This document shows positions 19,379 through 28,540 of a DNA stretch of 62,631 nucleotides, in pieces. Position 1 is the stretch's first letter, and the number at the start of each line of letters is the position of its first letter. The notes under the pieces are model-generated. The model worked only from the letters and a program-made list of their open reading frames with translations. It made no database searches and was not told where the DNA came from. This stretch comes from Acidiferrobacterales bacterium (lineage in GTDB: Bacteria; Pseudomonadota; Gammaproteobacteria; Arenicellales; Poriferihabitantaceae). Both the position numbers and the translations under genes were made by a program. Where the stretch lies: contig JAHQWE010000105.1 of assembly GCA_019633985.1 (NCBI GenBank), positions 1 to 62,631 of the forward strand, read 5' to 3'.

Positions 19379-20110
19379 ATGAAATACGATACCGCGATAA
19401 TTGGAGGAACAGGATTCGATCAAATAGACGGTCTAAAAGTTTTGGATCGGAAAGTGGTTAGAACCCCTTACGGAGATCCTTCCGGGGTTGTTATCAGCGG
19501 CAAGCTTGATAAAAGCCATTTTGTATTTTTACCCAGACACGGAACCACACATAGCATTCCTCCTCACAAGGTGAACTACCGCGCCAACATCTGGGCGCTC
19601 AAGCATTCTGGCGTGAAGAGGGTGATTGGCTTTGCGGCGGTTGGAGGAATCTCAGAGGATTTGATTCCGGGAACCATCGTTATTCCAGATCAAATTATTG
19701 ACTACACCCGGGATAGAGCGCACACGTTTTTTGATGGAACAACTGGCAATGTGACTCATATTGACTTTACGGAACCCTATACCGCTTCTCTCCGGGCAAG
19801 AGTTTTAGCGGCGTCGGATAAATCTGAGGTTTCTGTAGTCAGCGAAGGGTGTTACGCAGCGACCCAGGGGCCGCGGCTAGAAACAGCTGCCGAAATTGAC
19901 CGATTGGAAAGAGACGGTGCAACGATCGTGGGTATGACCGGAATGCCGGAGGCAGCCTTGGCCCGAGAAATGGATATGGATTACGTCTGCATTGCAATTG
20001 TGGTCAACGCCGCTGCGGGTCGGGGAACCAAGCCGATTACCATGACAGAGATCCGTAAAGAGTTAAAGCGTGGCGCGAAAGAAGCACTACGGATACTAGT
20101 CAATTTATAA
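19379..20110 (+). CDS. S-methyl-5'-thioinosine phosphorylase (MTAP/PNP family)
   Basis: This nucleoside phosphorylase (243 aa) belongs to the MTAP family: AIIGGTGFDQIDGL, FLPRHGTTHSIPPHKVNYRANIWALK, YAATQGPRLETAAEIDRLERDGA and VGMTGMPEAALARE. Length and wording closely resemble the Pseudomonas aeruginosa methylthioinosine phosphorylase PA3004, so methylthioinosine rather than methylthioadenosine is the likelier substrate; this is inference. It recycles the methylthio-nucleoside by-product of polyamine or homoserine lactone synthesis. The adjacent csiV and mfd are also neighbours in Pseudomonas, which supports orthology. Confidence 0.88.
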   Translation: MKYDTAIIGGTGFDQIDGLKVLDRKVVRTPYGDPSGVVISGKLDKSHFVFLPRHGTTHSIPPHKVNYRANIWALKHSGVKRVIGFAAVGGISEDLIPGTIVIPDQIIDYTRDRAHTFFDGTTGNVTHIDFTEPYTASLRARVLAASDKSEVSVVSEGCYAATQGPRLETAAEIDRLERDGATIVGMTGMPEAALAREMDMDYVCIAIVVNAAAGRGTKPITMTEIRKELKRGAKEALRILVNL

Positions 20111-20181
20111 TTCGGATGGTTCGGATAGATTGGGAAGATTATGATGAACCTTTTGCGCTCGACAGGATCAAGTGCCAGGCG

Positions 20182-20856
20182 CTAACTTGCTGGCCAGACG
20201 CCGAGAATGACACCAAATTTCGGGTGGTCAAAATAGTGAATCTCCTTGAACTTCAGGCGTCGCTTTTCATTAATAAAAAATAGTGGAGCGGGTGGGCCAT
20301 AAACACGAACAGACGGAGATATTGTCGAATCAGCCACGAATTGTGCGCCCGATGTTTGGGATGACGCTTGGGATAAGGTTTGGGAAGAGGTTTGGGAAGA
20401 TGAAGGCACAGAGGTTGCTTGCGGGGAAGGGGTGTTGGAGATGACCCCCATATTCATATCAGCGAATATCAACGAGGTTTTATAAATTTTTAAAAATGCC
20501 CTCAGTTTATCTGTGCTGAGATTGAAGGTGGTTGCGTTTTGATAGGTTCTCGCATTGAGAACCCATCTTCCGGACTGCAAAATGCGATTACCTGCGCTTT
20601 GCAGCGCGCCTTGCAGACGTTTCAGTCTACTAACCGAGGATAGTGTTGTCGGTGTTTTGGATCGCTTTTCTAACTGTTCAAGGGTAGACTGATGACGACT
20701 TACCTGATTCGATTCTGGTCGCCATTGCTCCTCTCTTTGCTCACTATCTCTGGTTCGCTCAAATACGATGACCTCTGCTATATAGTTTCTGGCCATCGCT
20801 TCGGCTCCGAGCGCGCTGAACAGAAACAGAAAGACAATTCTTAAAACATGAAGCAT
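20182..20856 (-). CDS. csiV: CsiV family cell-envelope protein
   Basis: Start at 20856 gives 224 aa with a signal peptide (MLHVLRIVFLFLFSALGAEA) and then YIAEVIVFERT, the opening strand of the CsiV family. The end of the protein (ESxR-like NEKRRLKFKEIHYFDHPKFGVILGVWP) also matches; the middle has LQSAGNRILQSGRWVLNARTYQ. A Ser/Gln/Thr-rich linker with repeated SSQT units sits between the two conserved halves. CsiV is described as a periplasmic peptidoglycan-binding protein in Vibrio. It lies downstream of mfd on the same strand, as in Pseudomonas. An upstream in-frame ATG (20916) would put 20 residues before the signal peptide and is less likely. Confidence 0.8.
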   Translation of the reverse strand: MLHVLRIVFLFLFSALGAEAMARNYIAEVIVFERTRDSEQREEQWRPESNQVSRHQSTLEQLEKRSKTPTTLSSVSRLKRLQGALQSAGNRILQSGRWVLNARTYQNATTFNLSTDKLRAFLKIYKTSLIFADMNMGVISNTPSPQATSVPSSSQTSSQTLSQASSQTSGAQFVADSTISPSVRVYGPPAPLFFINEKRRLKFKEIHYFDHPKFGVILGVWPAS

Positions 20857-20982
20857 AAGCTTTGAGCGAGTGAGGCTGTTAAGTAACACCGTGAAGTATA
20901 ACCAAGAACTTGTCACGATTGGTCAGGGAATCTATTAATCGTTTCATGAAAATCACTCTATAATGAGCGATTCAGCGTAGTG

Positions 20983-23900
20983 CTATGCAACCAGCTCAAA
21001 ATCACTGGCCAGTTGGTCCAGTAGCTTTTCGCAGGCCTGAATCCGTTCATCAGGTTCTGGATACTCCGCTTTGATTTTCAATGCGCTCGGTCCGGCGAGT
21101 TGATAGTCATGGGGGTTTCTTTGTATCAAACCAATAATCGCAGATGGGTCGATATTCAGTTGGTCGTGAAACTCGATCTGTCCACCTTGCTCACCGACGT
21201 CCAATTTCTTGACACCAATTTTTTCTGCGACCAAGCGCATCGCTGTGAGACGAAACAGGTTCTTTCCCGCGTCCGGAAGTAATCCGAATCGGTCGATGGT
21301 TTCGATTTGCAGCTCCTCCAGTTCCGATTCATTTAGCGCGCTGGAGATACGCTTGTACAGCATTAGACGTGTGTGCGTATTCCCCAAATACGATTCTGGA
21401 AATAGCGCAGGGACATGCAGCTCAACTGAGGTAGCCAGATCGCTAGCGTCCATTTTTTCAGGTAGTTTGTTTTCACGAATCGACTTCACCGCCATTGCCA
21501 AATATTCACTGTAGAGACTGAAACCGACATCATCAATGCTGCCACTCTGCGTTTCGCCAAGTAGTTCTCCGGCTCCTCGAATCTCCAGGTCATGGGAGGC
21601 GAGTGCGAAACCAGCACCCAGATCCTCCATGGAGTCGATCGCATTGAGTCGTTTCCTCGCATCACTGGTAATCAGCTTCATTTCAGGCACCAGTAGATAC
21701 GCATAGGCCTGATGATGGGAACGACCAACCCGACCTCGTAGCTGATGTAGCTGGGCCAGGCCAAATTTATCGGCTCGATTGATAATAATTGTGTTTGCAC
21801 TCGGGATATCGATACCGCTCTCAATGATAGTGCTACACACCAGAATATTAAATCTCTGGTGGTAGAAGTCCTGCATCACACGTTCCAGCTGTAATTCAGC
21901 CATTTGACCATGACCAAAATTGATCTCCGCTTCGGGGATGAGCTCTCGAAGTTCTTCCACGGTTTGCTCAATGGTTCTGACATTGTTGTGTAGAAAATAT
22001 ACTTGTCCACCACGTCGAATCTCTCGCAGGCATGCTTCCCGAATAAGCCCCTTGTTCCAGTCTCGTACGAAGGTTTTGATCGATAGTCTTGAGCTGGGAG
22101 GCGTCGCAATAATGGAAATAGAGCGTAACCCCGACATGGCTAAATTCAGCGTCCTTGGTATTGGTGTAGCGGTCAGGGTCAAGATATCGACCTGACTTCG
22201 CAACCTTTTTATTTTCTCTTTCTGTCGGACGCCAAATCGTTGCTCTTCATCGATAATAAGTAGTCCCAAATCCCGAAACGATATGTCATCCTGAAGTAAC
22301 TTATGTGTGCCGATAACGATATCCGGCTGCCCCACTTTCATTGCTGCGATCACGGCGTCTGATTCTTTCTTGGATCGAAAACGTGACAGAAGCTCGACTG
22401 AAACCGCCATATCGGCAAATCGGTCCACAAAGCTTTGATAGTGCTGTTGGGCGAGCAAAGTGGTGGGAACCAACATGGCTACCTGTTTTTTATTTTGCAC
22501 TGCCACGTAGGCTGCTCTTAACGCTACTTCTGTTTTTCCAAAACCTACATCACCACAAACCAGTCTATCCATCGGTTCTTCAGAGGAAAGATCGGCCAGG
22601 ACTTCTTCGATGGCTCGCTCCTGATCTGCTGTTTCTTCAAACGGGAATCGGCTGGTAAACAGACGATAATCCTCTTCGTCGACGGGCATCGCCTGACCCT
22701 GTCGAGCGTTTCTTAGCGCCTCAATCTCAAGTAGTTCAGCGGCAACGTCATAGGCCTTCTCTTTGGCTTTCTTTTTGGCCTTCTGCCATTGTTCGCTGCC
22801 CAGTTTATGCAGTGGGGCTGTCTCAGGAGCACCGCCTACGTAACGGGAAATCTGATTGAGCGAGAGAATGGGCACAAACAGCTTGTCATTGTCCTGATAG
22901 CTGATCACTAGAAACTCTGTTTCTTCTCCGTAGATATCGAGGTTCTGCAGACCAATGTAGCGTCCAACGCCATGTTCGAGGTGAACAACCGGATCTCCTT
23001 CAGATAGTTCAGCAAGGGAGCGAATCATCGAAGCGGGATCTTGTGCCTGATTGCTCCTTCTGCGACGTTGGAATACCTTTTCACCGTAAAGCTGACTTTC
23101 CGTAATTATCTCAATACCGAGATCAGGTAGATGCAGGCCTCGCTCCAGCGGGGCGACACAAATTGCGGGGCTTTCATCTTCGGCAAGAAAGTCTATAAAT
23201 TGCTCGCATCCGATGGCAATTTGGTCATGGTTCATCAACATACCTTCCATGGCTTCTCGCCGCCCTGCGGTTTCTGTTGCGATGAGTACCTTATGTTGCG
23301 AATCCGAAATATGTTTTAGGAACAGCGAGTAGGGAGATTCTTCTTTGGGATTAACGGGGAGCTGTCTTCCCGGCTTGCTCGATGCTACCCAGTCCGCTTT
23401 GTCATGGTTTCCAGGTAAGTGCTGAATCCGTTGATATTGGGAAAGCTCAGCAAGAAGTTGATCCGGATTCAGGTACAATGTTTCCGGCGGAAGTACCTTT
23501 CTGCTCGTATCATAATTGGCGTTCGTATATCGGTCTTTTATTTCCGCCCATCTCGCTCTGCTCTGTTCGAGAAACTCATTTTCATAAAGAAAAAGCGAAT
23601 GAGCCGGCAGATAATCAAATAAAGTAGCGGTTTCTTCAAAGAAAAGCGGAAAGAAAAATTCGGTTCCCGCGGGCGTGTTTCCCTCGCTGATCTCATTGTA
23701 AATCGTCTGTTTTCTCGGATCTCCTTCAAACTGTTTTCTGAACGCTTGACGAAACTGCTTGATGCCGCTCTCGTTCATCGGAAATTCCCGCGCGGGAAGA
23801 AGTTCAATGCGGTCAGTTTTTCCAGAAGAACGCTGTGTATCCGGGTCAAAAAATCGAATTGACTCCACCTCATCGTCAAACATATCCAACCTGAATGGTG

Positions 23901-24537
23901 CCTCTGCGCCCGAGGGAAACACGTCTATCAATCCCCCCCGGACGGCAAATTCACCTGGTGAGAGTACCTGACTCACACTGACATAATTTGCGCTGGTTAA
24001 GCGCTCTCTCAGATGTTCGATCTCAACAGATTGGCCGACCCGAATGGAAAAACTGTGACCAAGAATAAAATCAACCGGGGGCAATCGTTGTCCGAGGTTC
24101 TCCGATGTAGTGAGCAAGATGCCCCGCCTAGTCTCCTTGAGTGATGCCAACAGGCGGAGTCGATCGGAAGTAATGTCCTGGTGAGGGGAAAAAACGTCAT
24201 AGGGGAGGCATTCCCAATTAGGAAAATGCAGGATGTCGATTTCGCCAGACAGGGCTGTGGAAGAGGGGGTGATTGAATCCGACAGAGAGTTCTCGATTTC
24301 AGCTTTGTGATTAAGAAAAAAGCGAATTTCAGTCTCTAAAATCTGCAGCTGGCGTGGGTTCTCCATCACCACCAACAGCAATCCATCATGCTCTTGCGCC
24401 GATTCTGCGATTGCTAGCCCCAGCGCAGCACCGTGTAAGTTTGACCAAAGAATGGGTTTTTTCCCTGCTGGAAGTGGGGGTTTTAGCAAAGCGTGATGCA
24501 TTGAATTTGAGCGGTAGACAGCGGCTAAAGATGACAT
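20983..24537 (-). CDS. mfd: transcription-repair coupling factor
   Basis: Mfd (1184 aa) removes RNA polymerase stalled at lesions and recruits UvrA. Visible domains: an N-terminal UvrB-like module (LHGAALGLAIAES..., FPNWECLPYDVFSPHQDI); the RNA polymerase-interacting CarD-like domain (DPVVHLEHGVGRYIGLQ, near residue 512); the SF2 translocase with Walker A GDVGFGKTEVALRAA near 665, the DEEQ box (IIDEEQRFGV) and TATPIPRTL; motif VI QLRGRVGRSHHQAYAYLL; and the C-terminal TRCF domain. Length is standard. It is divergent from ispD with 72 bases between the starts and is followed by csiV. Confidence 0.96.
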   Translation of the reverse strand: MSSLAAVYRSNSMHHALLKPPLPAGKKPILWSNLHGAALGLAIAESAQEHDGLLLVVMENPRQLQILETEIRFFLNHKAEIENSLSDSITPSSTALSGEIDILHFPNWECLPYDVFSPHQDITSDRLRLLASLKETRRGILLTTSENLGQRLPPVDFILGHSFSIRVGQSVEIEHLRERLTSANYVSVSQVLSPGEFAVRGGLIDVFPSGAEAPFRLDMFDDEVESIRFFDPDTQRSSGKTDRIELLPAREFPMNESGIKQFRQAFRKQFEGDPRKQTIYNEISEGNTPAGTEFFFPLFFEETATLFDYLPAHSLFLYENEFLEQSRARWAEIKDRYTNANYDTSRKVLPPETLYLNPDQLLAELSQYQRIQHLPGNHDKADWVASSKPGRQLPVNPKEESPYSLFLKHISDSQHKVLIATETAGRREAMEGMLMNHDQIAIGCEQFIDFLAEDESPAICVAPLERGLHLPDLGIEIITESQLYGEKVFQRRRRSNQAQDPASMIRSLAELSEGDPVVHLEHGVGRYIGLQNLDIYGEETEFLVISYQDNDKLFVPILSLNQISRYVGGAPETAPLHKLGSEQWQKAKKKAKEKAYDVAAELLEIEALRNARQGQAMPVDEEDYRLFTSRFPFEETADQERAIEEVLADLSSEEPMDRLVCGDVGFGKTEVALRAAYVAVQNKKQVAMLVPTTLLAQQHYQSFVDRFADMAVSVELLSRFRSKKESDAVIAAMKVGQPDIVIGTHKLLQDDISFRDLGLLIIDEEQRFGVRQKEKIKRLRSQVDILTLTATPIPRTLNLAMSGLRSISIIATPPSSRLSIKTFVRDWNKGLIREACLREIRRGGQVYFLHNNVRTIEQTVEELRELIPEAEINFGHGQMAELQLERVMQDFYHQRFNILVCSTIIESGIDIPSANTIIINRADKFGLAQLHQLRGRVGRSHHQAYAYLLVPEMKLITSDARKRLNAIDSMEDLGAGFALASHDLEIRGAGELLGETQSGSIDDVGFSLYSEYLAMAVKSIRENKLPEKMDASDLATSVELHVPALFPESYLGNTHTRLMLYKRISSALNESELEELQIETIDRFGLLPDAGKNLFRLTAMRLVAEKIGVKKLDVGEQGGQIEFHDQLNIDPSAIIGLIQRNPHDYQLAGPSALKIKAEYPEPDERIQACEKLLDQLASDFELVA

Positions 24538-24609
24538 ACAATCGGGGCGCGGATTTTAACTTCCTGAAACCAAAACCCCAACCAATTCTGGAACATACCT
24601 GGTATTTCC

Positions 24610-25314
24610 ATGCATTCAATCGCCAATCACTTATGGGCAGTTGTTCCCGCGGCCGGGATCGGACTGCGTATGGGAACTGAGTTACCGAAACAATATCTGG
24701 AATTGGCTGGAAAATCGGTCATTGATCACACAATCTCGATGCTGCTTGCGGAATCCAGAATTGACCACGTCTTGGTTGGGATTAAATCCAATGATGCTGA
24801 CTGGTTGCAAACTGAAGCCCATCATCACCCCAGAGTGGCGCACTTTGTGGGTGGGCAGGAGCGCGCGGAGACGGTGCTGAATGGAATCGAGGCCATTCTT
24901 TGTGATCACAACGGAAGCCAAGATGATTGGGTGTTGGTGCATGATGCGGTTAGACCTTGTCTGTCACTATTTGATTTATCCAAGCTCATCGATTTTTGTA
25001 TGACCTCCCATCGAGGCGCGATTCTGGGATGTCCGGTTGTTGATACTATCAAGCGCGTTGATGCGCAGACGGAAGTGGCGAGTACGGAGGACCGCTCTGT
25101 ATTGTGGCGAGCACTGACTCCCCAGCTTTTTAATCTGGGGGCTTTGAAAGAAGCGCTAGAAGCGGGAGCCGCTAGGGGTATCCACTGCACTGACGAATCC
25201 CAGGCCATGGAGCGTCTGGGTCATAGTGTTCCTATGATTGCGGCAAATCCATCGAATATGAAAATTACCGAACCCGCAGACCTTCGGCTAGCGGAATTTT
25301 ACTTGAGATCATGA
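24610..25314 (+). CDS. ispD: 2-C-methyl-D-erythritol 4-phosphate cytidylyltransferase
   Basis: IspD (234 aa) makes CDP-methylerythritol in the MEP route to isoprenoids. The nucleotide-binding loop VVPAAGIGLRMGTELPKQYLEL, the VHDAVRPCLS motif and the TPQLFNLGALKEAL segment are diagnostic. FtsB, which often precedes ispD in gammaproteobacteria, is not upstream; mfd diverges instead. Its stop overlaps the ispF start (ATGA), so the two are translationally coupled. Confidence 0.95.
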   Translation: MHSIANHLWAVVPAAGIGLRMGTELPKQYLELAGKSVIDHTISMLLAESRIDHVLVGIKSNDADWLQTEAHHHPRVAHFVGGQERAETVLNGIEAILCDHNGSQDDWVLVHDAVRPCLSLFDLSKLIDFCMTSHRGAILGCPVVDTIKRVDAQTEVASTEDRSVLWRALTPQLFNLGALKEALEAGAARGIHCTDESQAMERLGHSVPMIAANPSNMKITEPADLRLAEFYLRS

Positions 25315-25805
25315 TTATAAGGGTGGGGCATGGCTATGACGTTCATCGGCTTGTAGCGCACCGACCTCTCGTTCTTGGTGGGGTAACGATTCCTTACGAA
25401 CTAGGTCTGGATGGGCATTCCGATGCGGATGTGTTGTTGCACGCTGTCTGCGACGCACTACTGGGTGCCGCAGGTCTGGGCGATATTGGTCAGCATTTTT
25501 CTCCCTCAGACCAAACATATCGTGGAATGGACAGCAGGATATTTGTCCGAGAAGTATATGATTTGCTTACCCAACGAGATTGGGTCGTGGGAAATATCGA
25601 CATTACCCTGGTCGCAGAGAAGCCCAGGATGGCGCCGCATCTTCCGCAAATGATCACTAATATCAGTGCGGACTTACAAATAGACAGCAGCCAGGTGAAT
25701 GTAAAGGCCACTACAACTGAAGGGTTGGGATTTTGTGGGACTGGTGAGGGCATAGCATGTCATTCGGTTGTGTTAATTCAGCGAAACGGTCCACTTCCTG
25801 TTTAG
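25311..25805 (+). CDS. ispF: 2-C-methyl-D-erythritol 2,4-cyclodiphosphate synthase
   Basis: IspF (164 aa) cyclises CDP-methylerythritol 2-phosphate with loss of CMP. The metal ligands are visible in GHGYDVHRL (Asp and His) and in GHSDADVLLHAVCDALLGA. IGQHFSPSD, and near the C-terminus KATTTEGLGFCGTGEGIA, complete the signature. It overlaps ispD by four bases; ispE, which links the two reactions, is not in the window. Confidence 0.96.
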   Translation: MIIRVGHGYDVHRLVAHRPLVLGGVTIPYELGLDGHSDADVLLHAVCDALLGAAGLGDIGQHFSPSDQTYRGMDSRIFVREVYDLLTQRDWVVGNIDITLVAEKPRMAPHLPQMITNISADLQIDSSQVNVKATTTEGLGFCGTGEGIACHSVVLIQRNGPLPV

Positions 25806-26043
25806 GCCGAAGAACACATCCTGTTTATGTCGCGAAAGGGTAAGGAATTTTCCTTTAAATTCTTTGACTATTAACCAGGCTGATTGTCAAGAAGCTGGTT
25901 TAGGTTTATTTATTTAGACTTCTCTCCAGCAAAACGTTAGGGTCAGTAAACTGAATTTTGACCGCGGAGATGTGATGGAATTGATCTTCCCGGGGGCAAA
26001 TAATAGAACACGAGTTCTAAATGAGCGCGATATCCTGGTGTTT

Positions 26044-26409
26044 TCAGCCTTCAGTATTTCTCTTTAGCATTCTTCCGAGAGGGCGTCCTCCCACCAGATG
26101 CATGTGTAAATGAAATACTTCCTGATGGCCGTGGTCTCCGCAGTTTATCAGCAGCCTATATCCATCTTCAGCGATTCCTTCCTGCTTAGCCAGATTACGC
26201 GCTACAACAAAGAGATGTCCAAGCAATGCCTCATCCTCTTCGGATATATCATTCACAGTGAGAATGATCTTGTTAGGGATGATCAGAATATGCGTTGGCG
26301 CTTGCGGGTTGATATCGCGGAATGCGGTTACTCTGTCATCCTGAAAAAGGATGTCCGCGGGAATTTCCTTTTTGACGATCTTACTGAATAAGGTCTCTTC
26401 GTTAGTCAT
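26044..26409 (-). CDS. HIT family protein (HinT type)
   Basis: This protein (121 aa from ATG 26409, [17 protein letters not shown]) is a histidine-triad nucleotide hydrolase of the HinT group, which cleaves purine nucleoside phosphoramidates. The catalytic triad motif HLHMHLVGG is near the C-terminus, and the core [19 protein letters not shown] is typical. An in-frame start at 26481 would add 24 unrelated residues that overlap the upstream gene. It follows the ChaC-type gene on the same strand after 43 bases. Confidence 0.92.
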   Translation of the reverse strand: MTNEETLFSKIVKKEIPADILFQDDRVTAFRDINPQAPTHILIIPNKIILTVNDISEEDEALLGHLFVVARNLAKQEGIAEDGYRLLINCGDHGHQEVFHLHMHLVGGRPLGRMLKRNTEG

Positions 26410-26452
26410 GGGTGGAAAATAGTTTGTAAATAAAAATAGATGGGGAATTGGC

Positions 26453-27052
26453 TTATGACAATGGGTCCAGCTGTCTCGCAATTTTATGCAATTCAGTATT
26501 GCGGATGTTCATTTCAGTTAGATGATCAACTGTATTTATCACGTACTCTCTGTTGCATCCGCGAAATCCCTTCGCGCTATTCACCACCTTGATCGTTTCG
26601 TCATCAGCAAGACCGCGGGCAAAGTGCGGGTGATCCGGTTTGGAGACGAAGGTGGTTGCATTGACTTTTCTTCCTGACTCAAGCGTAACCTGGCAAATCT
26701 GCGCGGCATATGCGCCGGTGATTAGCTCCCGATCGCACAAGTAGTTCAATACTTCACGTTCGTTTTTGCGATCGATTCGATAGCTAAAGCCGCGGCAGGA
26801 TCCTCCACGGGCGAGTCCCAATACTAATCCAGGTTGATCAACGGTACCGCGGTATCGCACGGACCATAAGCATAGTTTTCGGTGATAGCCGTGAACAATG
26901 CCGGGAGAGGAATCCACGAATTTGAAGCCTGGGTTCCACATCAATGAGCCATAGGTAAATACCCAAAATTCGCCTTCAGGTACGGGTATTGAATCAACAG
27001 TACCTGGTATCAGGTCGTCTAAATTGAACTTTGGAAATTGCAAAAAAATCAC
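26453..27052 (-). CDS. chaC: ChaC-type glutathione-specific gamma-glutamylcyclotransferase
   Basis: ChaC enzymes split glutathione into 5-oxoproline and Cys-Gly. This 199-residue protein has the opening motif [12 protein letters not shown], which binds the gamma-glutamyl group, and [10 protein letters not shown] with the catalytic glutamate near residue 110. [11 protein letters not shown] is also conserved. GTG at 27052 gives the longest product. A strong AGGGGTGA Shine-Dalgarno-like sequence overlaps that GTG and lies 5 bases before an in-frame TTG at 27043, so the TTG may be the true start. It is probably co-transcribed with the HIT gene. Confidence 0.88.
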   Translation of the reverse strand: MIFLQFPKFNLDDLIPGTVDSIPVPEGEFWVFTYGSLMWNPGFKFVDSSPGIVHGYHRKLCLWSVRYRGTVDQPGLVLGLARGGSCRGFSYRIDRKNEREVLNYLCDRELITGAYAAQICQVTLESGRKVNATTFVSKPDHPHFARGLADDETIKVVNSAKGFRGCNREYVINTVDHLTEMNIRNTELHKIARQLDPLS

Positions 27053-27350
27053 CCCTGTATTAAACGTATATTACTGGACAACGCGGAATAGGTACAAGGT
27101 AACTCTCTCAGAGACAAGTAGTAGATTTTTAGCAATGAACCTATTGGGAGCTGCACTATTGTGACAGGTTTGATGCTTGGTTCTCGCATTTTCTATGGCT
27201 GTGCAGATTTAAAACGCCCCAAAATATAAGCCTGTTTGCATACGTCTGCGGCGTTCTATCGACCTCGAAGATGTATCTAATAAGCATGCGCTAACGATTA
27301 GTTGCCAGTCTTGATTCGGCGAGGTCTCACAAGTTGATGTCTGGATGTCA
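27053..27350. other. 298-base gap between metC and chaC
   Basis: Both flanking genes are on the minus strand, so this lies upstream of chaC and downstream of metC. I see no gene, tRNA or clear terminator. It may hold the chaC promoter, but no hexamer pair stands out. Confidence 0.4.
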
Positions 27351-28532
27351 TCAGCTGACTTGATAACGGGCGAAGCCTGCAGAGAGGTCAGCAATCAGAT
27401 CATCAATATTTTCCAAACCAACGTGAACACGTAGTACCAGACCAGGATTTTCCCAAGTGGTGGCGGAACGCGAGAGAGCTGGGTTTTGCGGCACGATCAG
27501 GCTTTCAAAACCTCCCCAGCTAAACCCCATCGAAAACAATTCCAAATGGTCAAGCAAGGCGGCTAGTGCGTCCTCTTCACGAGGTTTAATTACAAAGGAA
27601 AACAAACCGGATGATCCCTGAAAGTCGCGTTTCCAGAACTCATGACCGGTGCAGCCTGGTAAGGCAGGGTGCAGAATTTTTTGTACAAGGGGTTGACGCG
27701 TCAACCAATCTGCAAGTGCAAGAGCTTGCTGTTCATGGTGCCTGATGCGAATTCCCAGAGTGCGCATTCCGCGTAAACCGAGGAAAACATCATCCGGGGC
27801 TAATGACTGACCTAGGAGATCACGACAGGATTTAAGTTGGTAGAAGTGCTCTTCATTGTCAGCAACCACTAAACCCATCATGGCGTCAGCATGACCAACG
27901 ATATATTTCGTTGCTGCTACCACCGAGATATTCACGCCATAATCGATAGGACGAAAAAACAAGGGGGTCGCCCAGCTATTGTCCATAGCCGTCAGCACAT
28001 TTCGTTTACGCGCTATTTCGACAATAGCGGGGATATCTTGAACTTCAAAGGTCACTGAACCCGGCGATTCCAGGAATATCATCACCGTATTGCTCTTGAT
28101 CAGGTGATTGATTTCTGCACCAAGCATGGGATCATAATATTGAACTTCCACGCCCATTCGATTCAAGTAGCGATCGCAAAAAGCCCGAGTCGGTCCATAC
28201 ACTGTATCTGCAACCAAGAGGTGATCACCACTATCAACAAAGGCCATGATGGTAGTCGTGATTGCTGCGAGACCAGAAGATACAGAAATAGCGCCAAAGC
28301 CGTTTTCCAGATCTGCCATTGCATTTTCCAGAGCGAAAGTGGATTGGTTTCCCATTCGCCCATAGGCAACAGCATCTTTAAGCTGGTGAGTCTCTTTGGT
28401 CTTTTTTAGTTCTTCGAAACTGGAAAATACAACTGTCGAGCCGTGGTAAACCGGCGGGTTCACCATTTGCCCTTGTAAACTAGGAGTTCTGCCGTTGTGG
28501 ACAGTACGAGTGTCGAAGTACCTTTTTGACAT
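27351..28532 (-). CDS. metC: cystathionine beta-lyase (PLP-dependent)
   Basis: This enzyme (393 aa) belongs to the Cys/Met metabolism PLP family and is closest in wording to MetC, which cleaves cystathionine to homocysteine, pyruvate and ammonia. The PLP lysine is in AATKYIVGHADAMMG near residue 208. YGRMGNQSTFALENAMADLE, VSSGLAAI and LRVHVGLENIDDLIADL fit the family. Other gamma- or beta-lyases of the family cannot be fully excluded. It starts 8 bases after the gdhB stop, so the two are probably one transcript. Confidence 0.87.
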   Translation of the reverse strand: MSKRYFDTRTVHNGRTPSLQGQMVNPPVYHGSTVVFSSFEELKKTKETHQLKDAVAYGRMGNQSTFALENAMADLENGFGAISVSSGLAAITTTIMAFVDSGDHLLVADTVYGPTRAFCDRYLNRMGVEVQYYDPMLGAEINHLIKSNTVMIFLESPGSVTFEVQDIPAIVEIARKRNVLTAMDNSWATPLFFRPIDYGVNISVVAATKYIVGHADAMMGLVVADNEEHFYQLKSCRDLLGQSLAPDDVFLGLRGMRTLGIRIRHHEQQALALADWLTRQPLVQKILHPALPGCTGHEFWKRDFQGSSGLFSFVIKPREEDALAALLDHLELFSMGFSWGGFESLIVPQNPALSRSATTWENPGLVLRVHVGLENIDDLIADLSAGFARYQVS

Positions 28533-28540
28533 TCTGTACG

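Noticed and set aside
25842..25855. AAGGAA-TT-TTCCTT palindrome after ispF as a terminator
   Set aside because: A/T-rich short stem with a 2-base loop and no proper T run.
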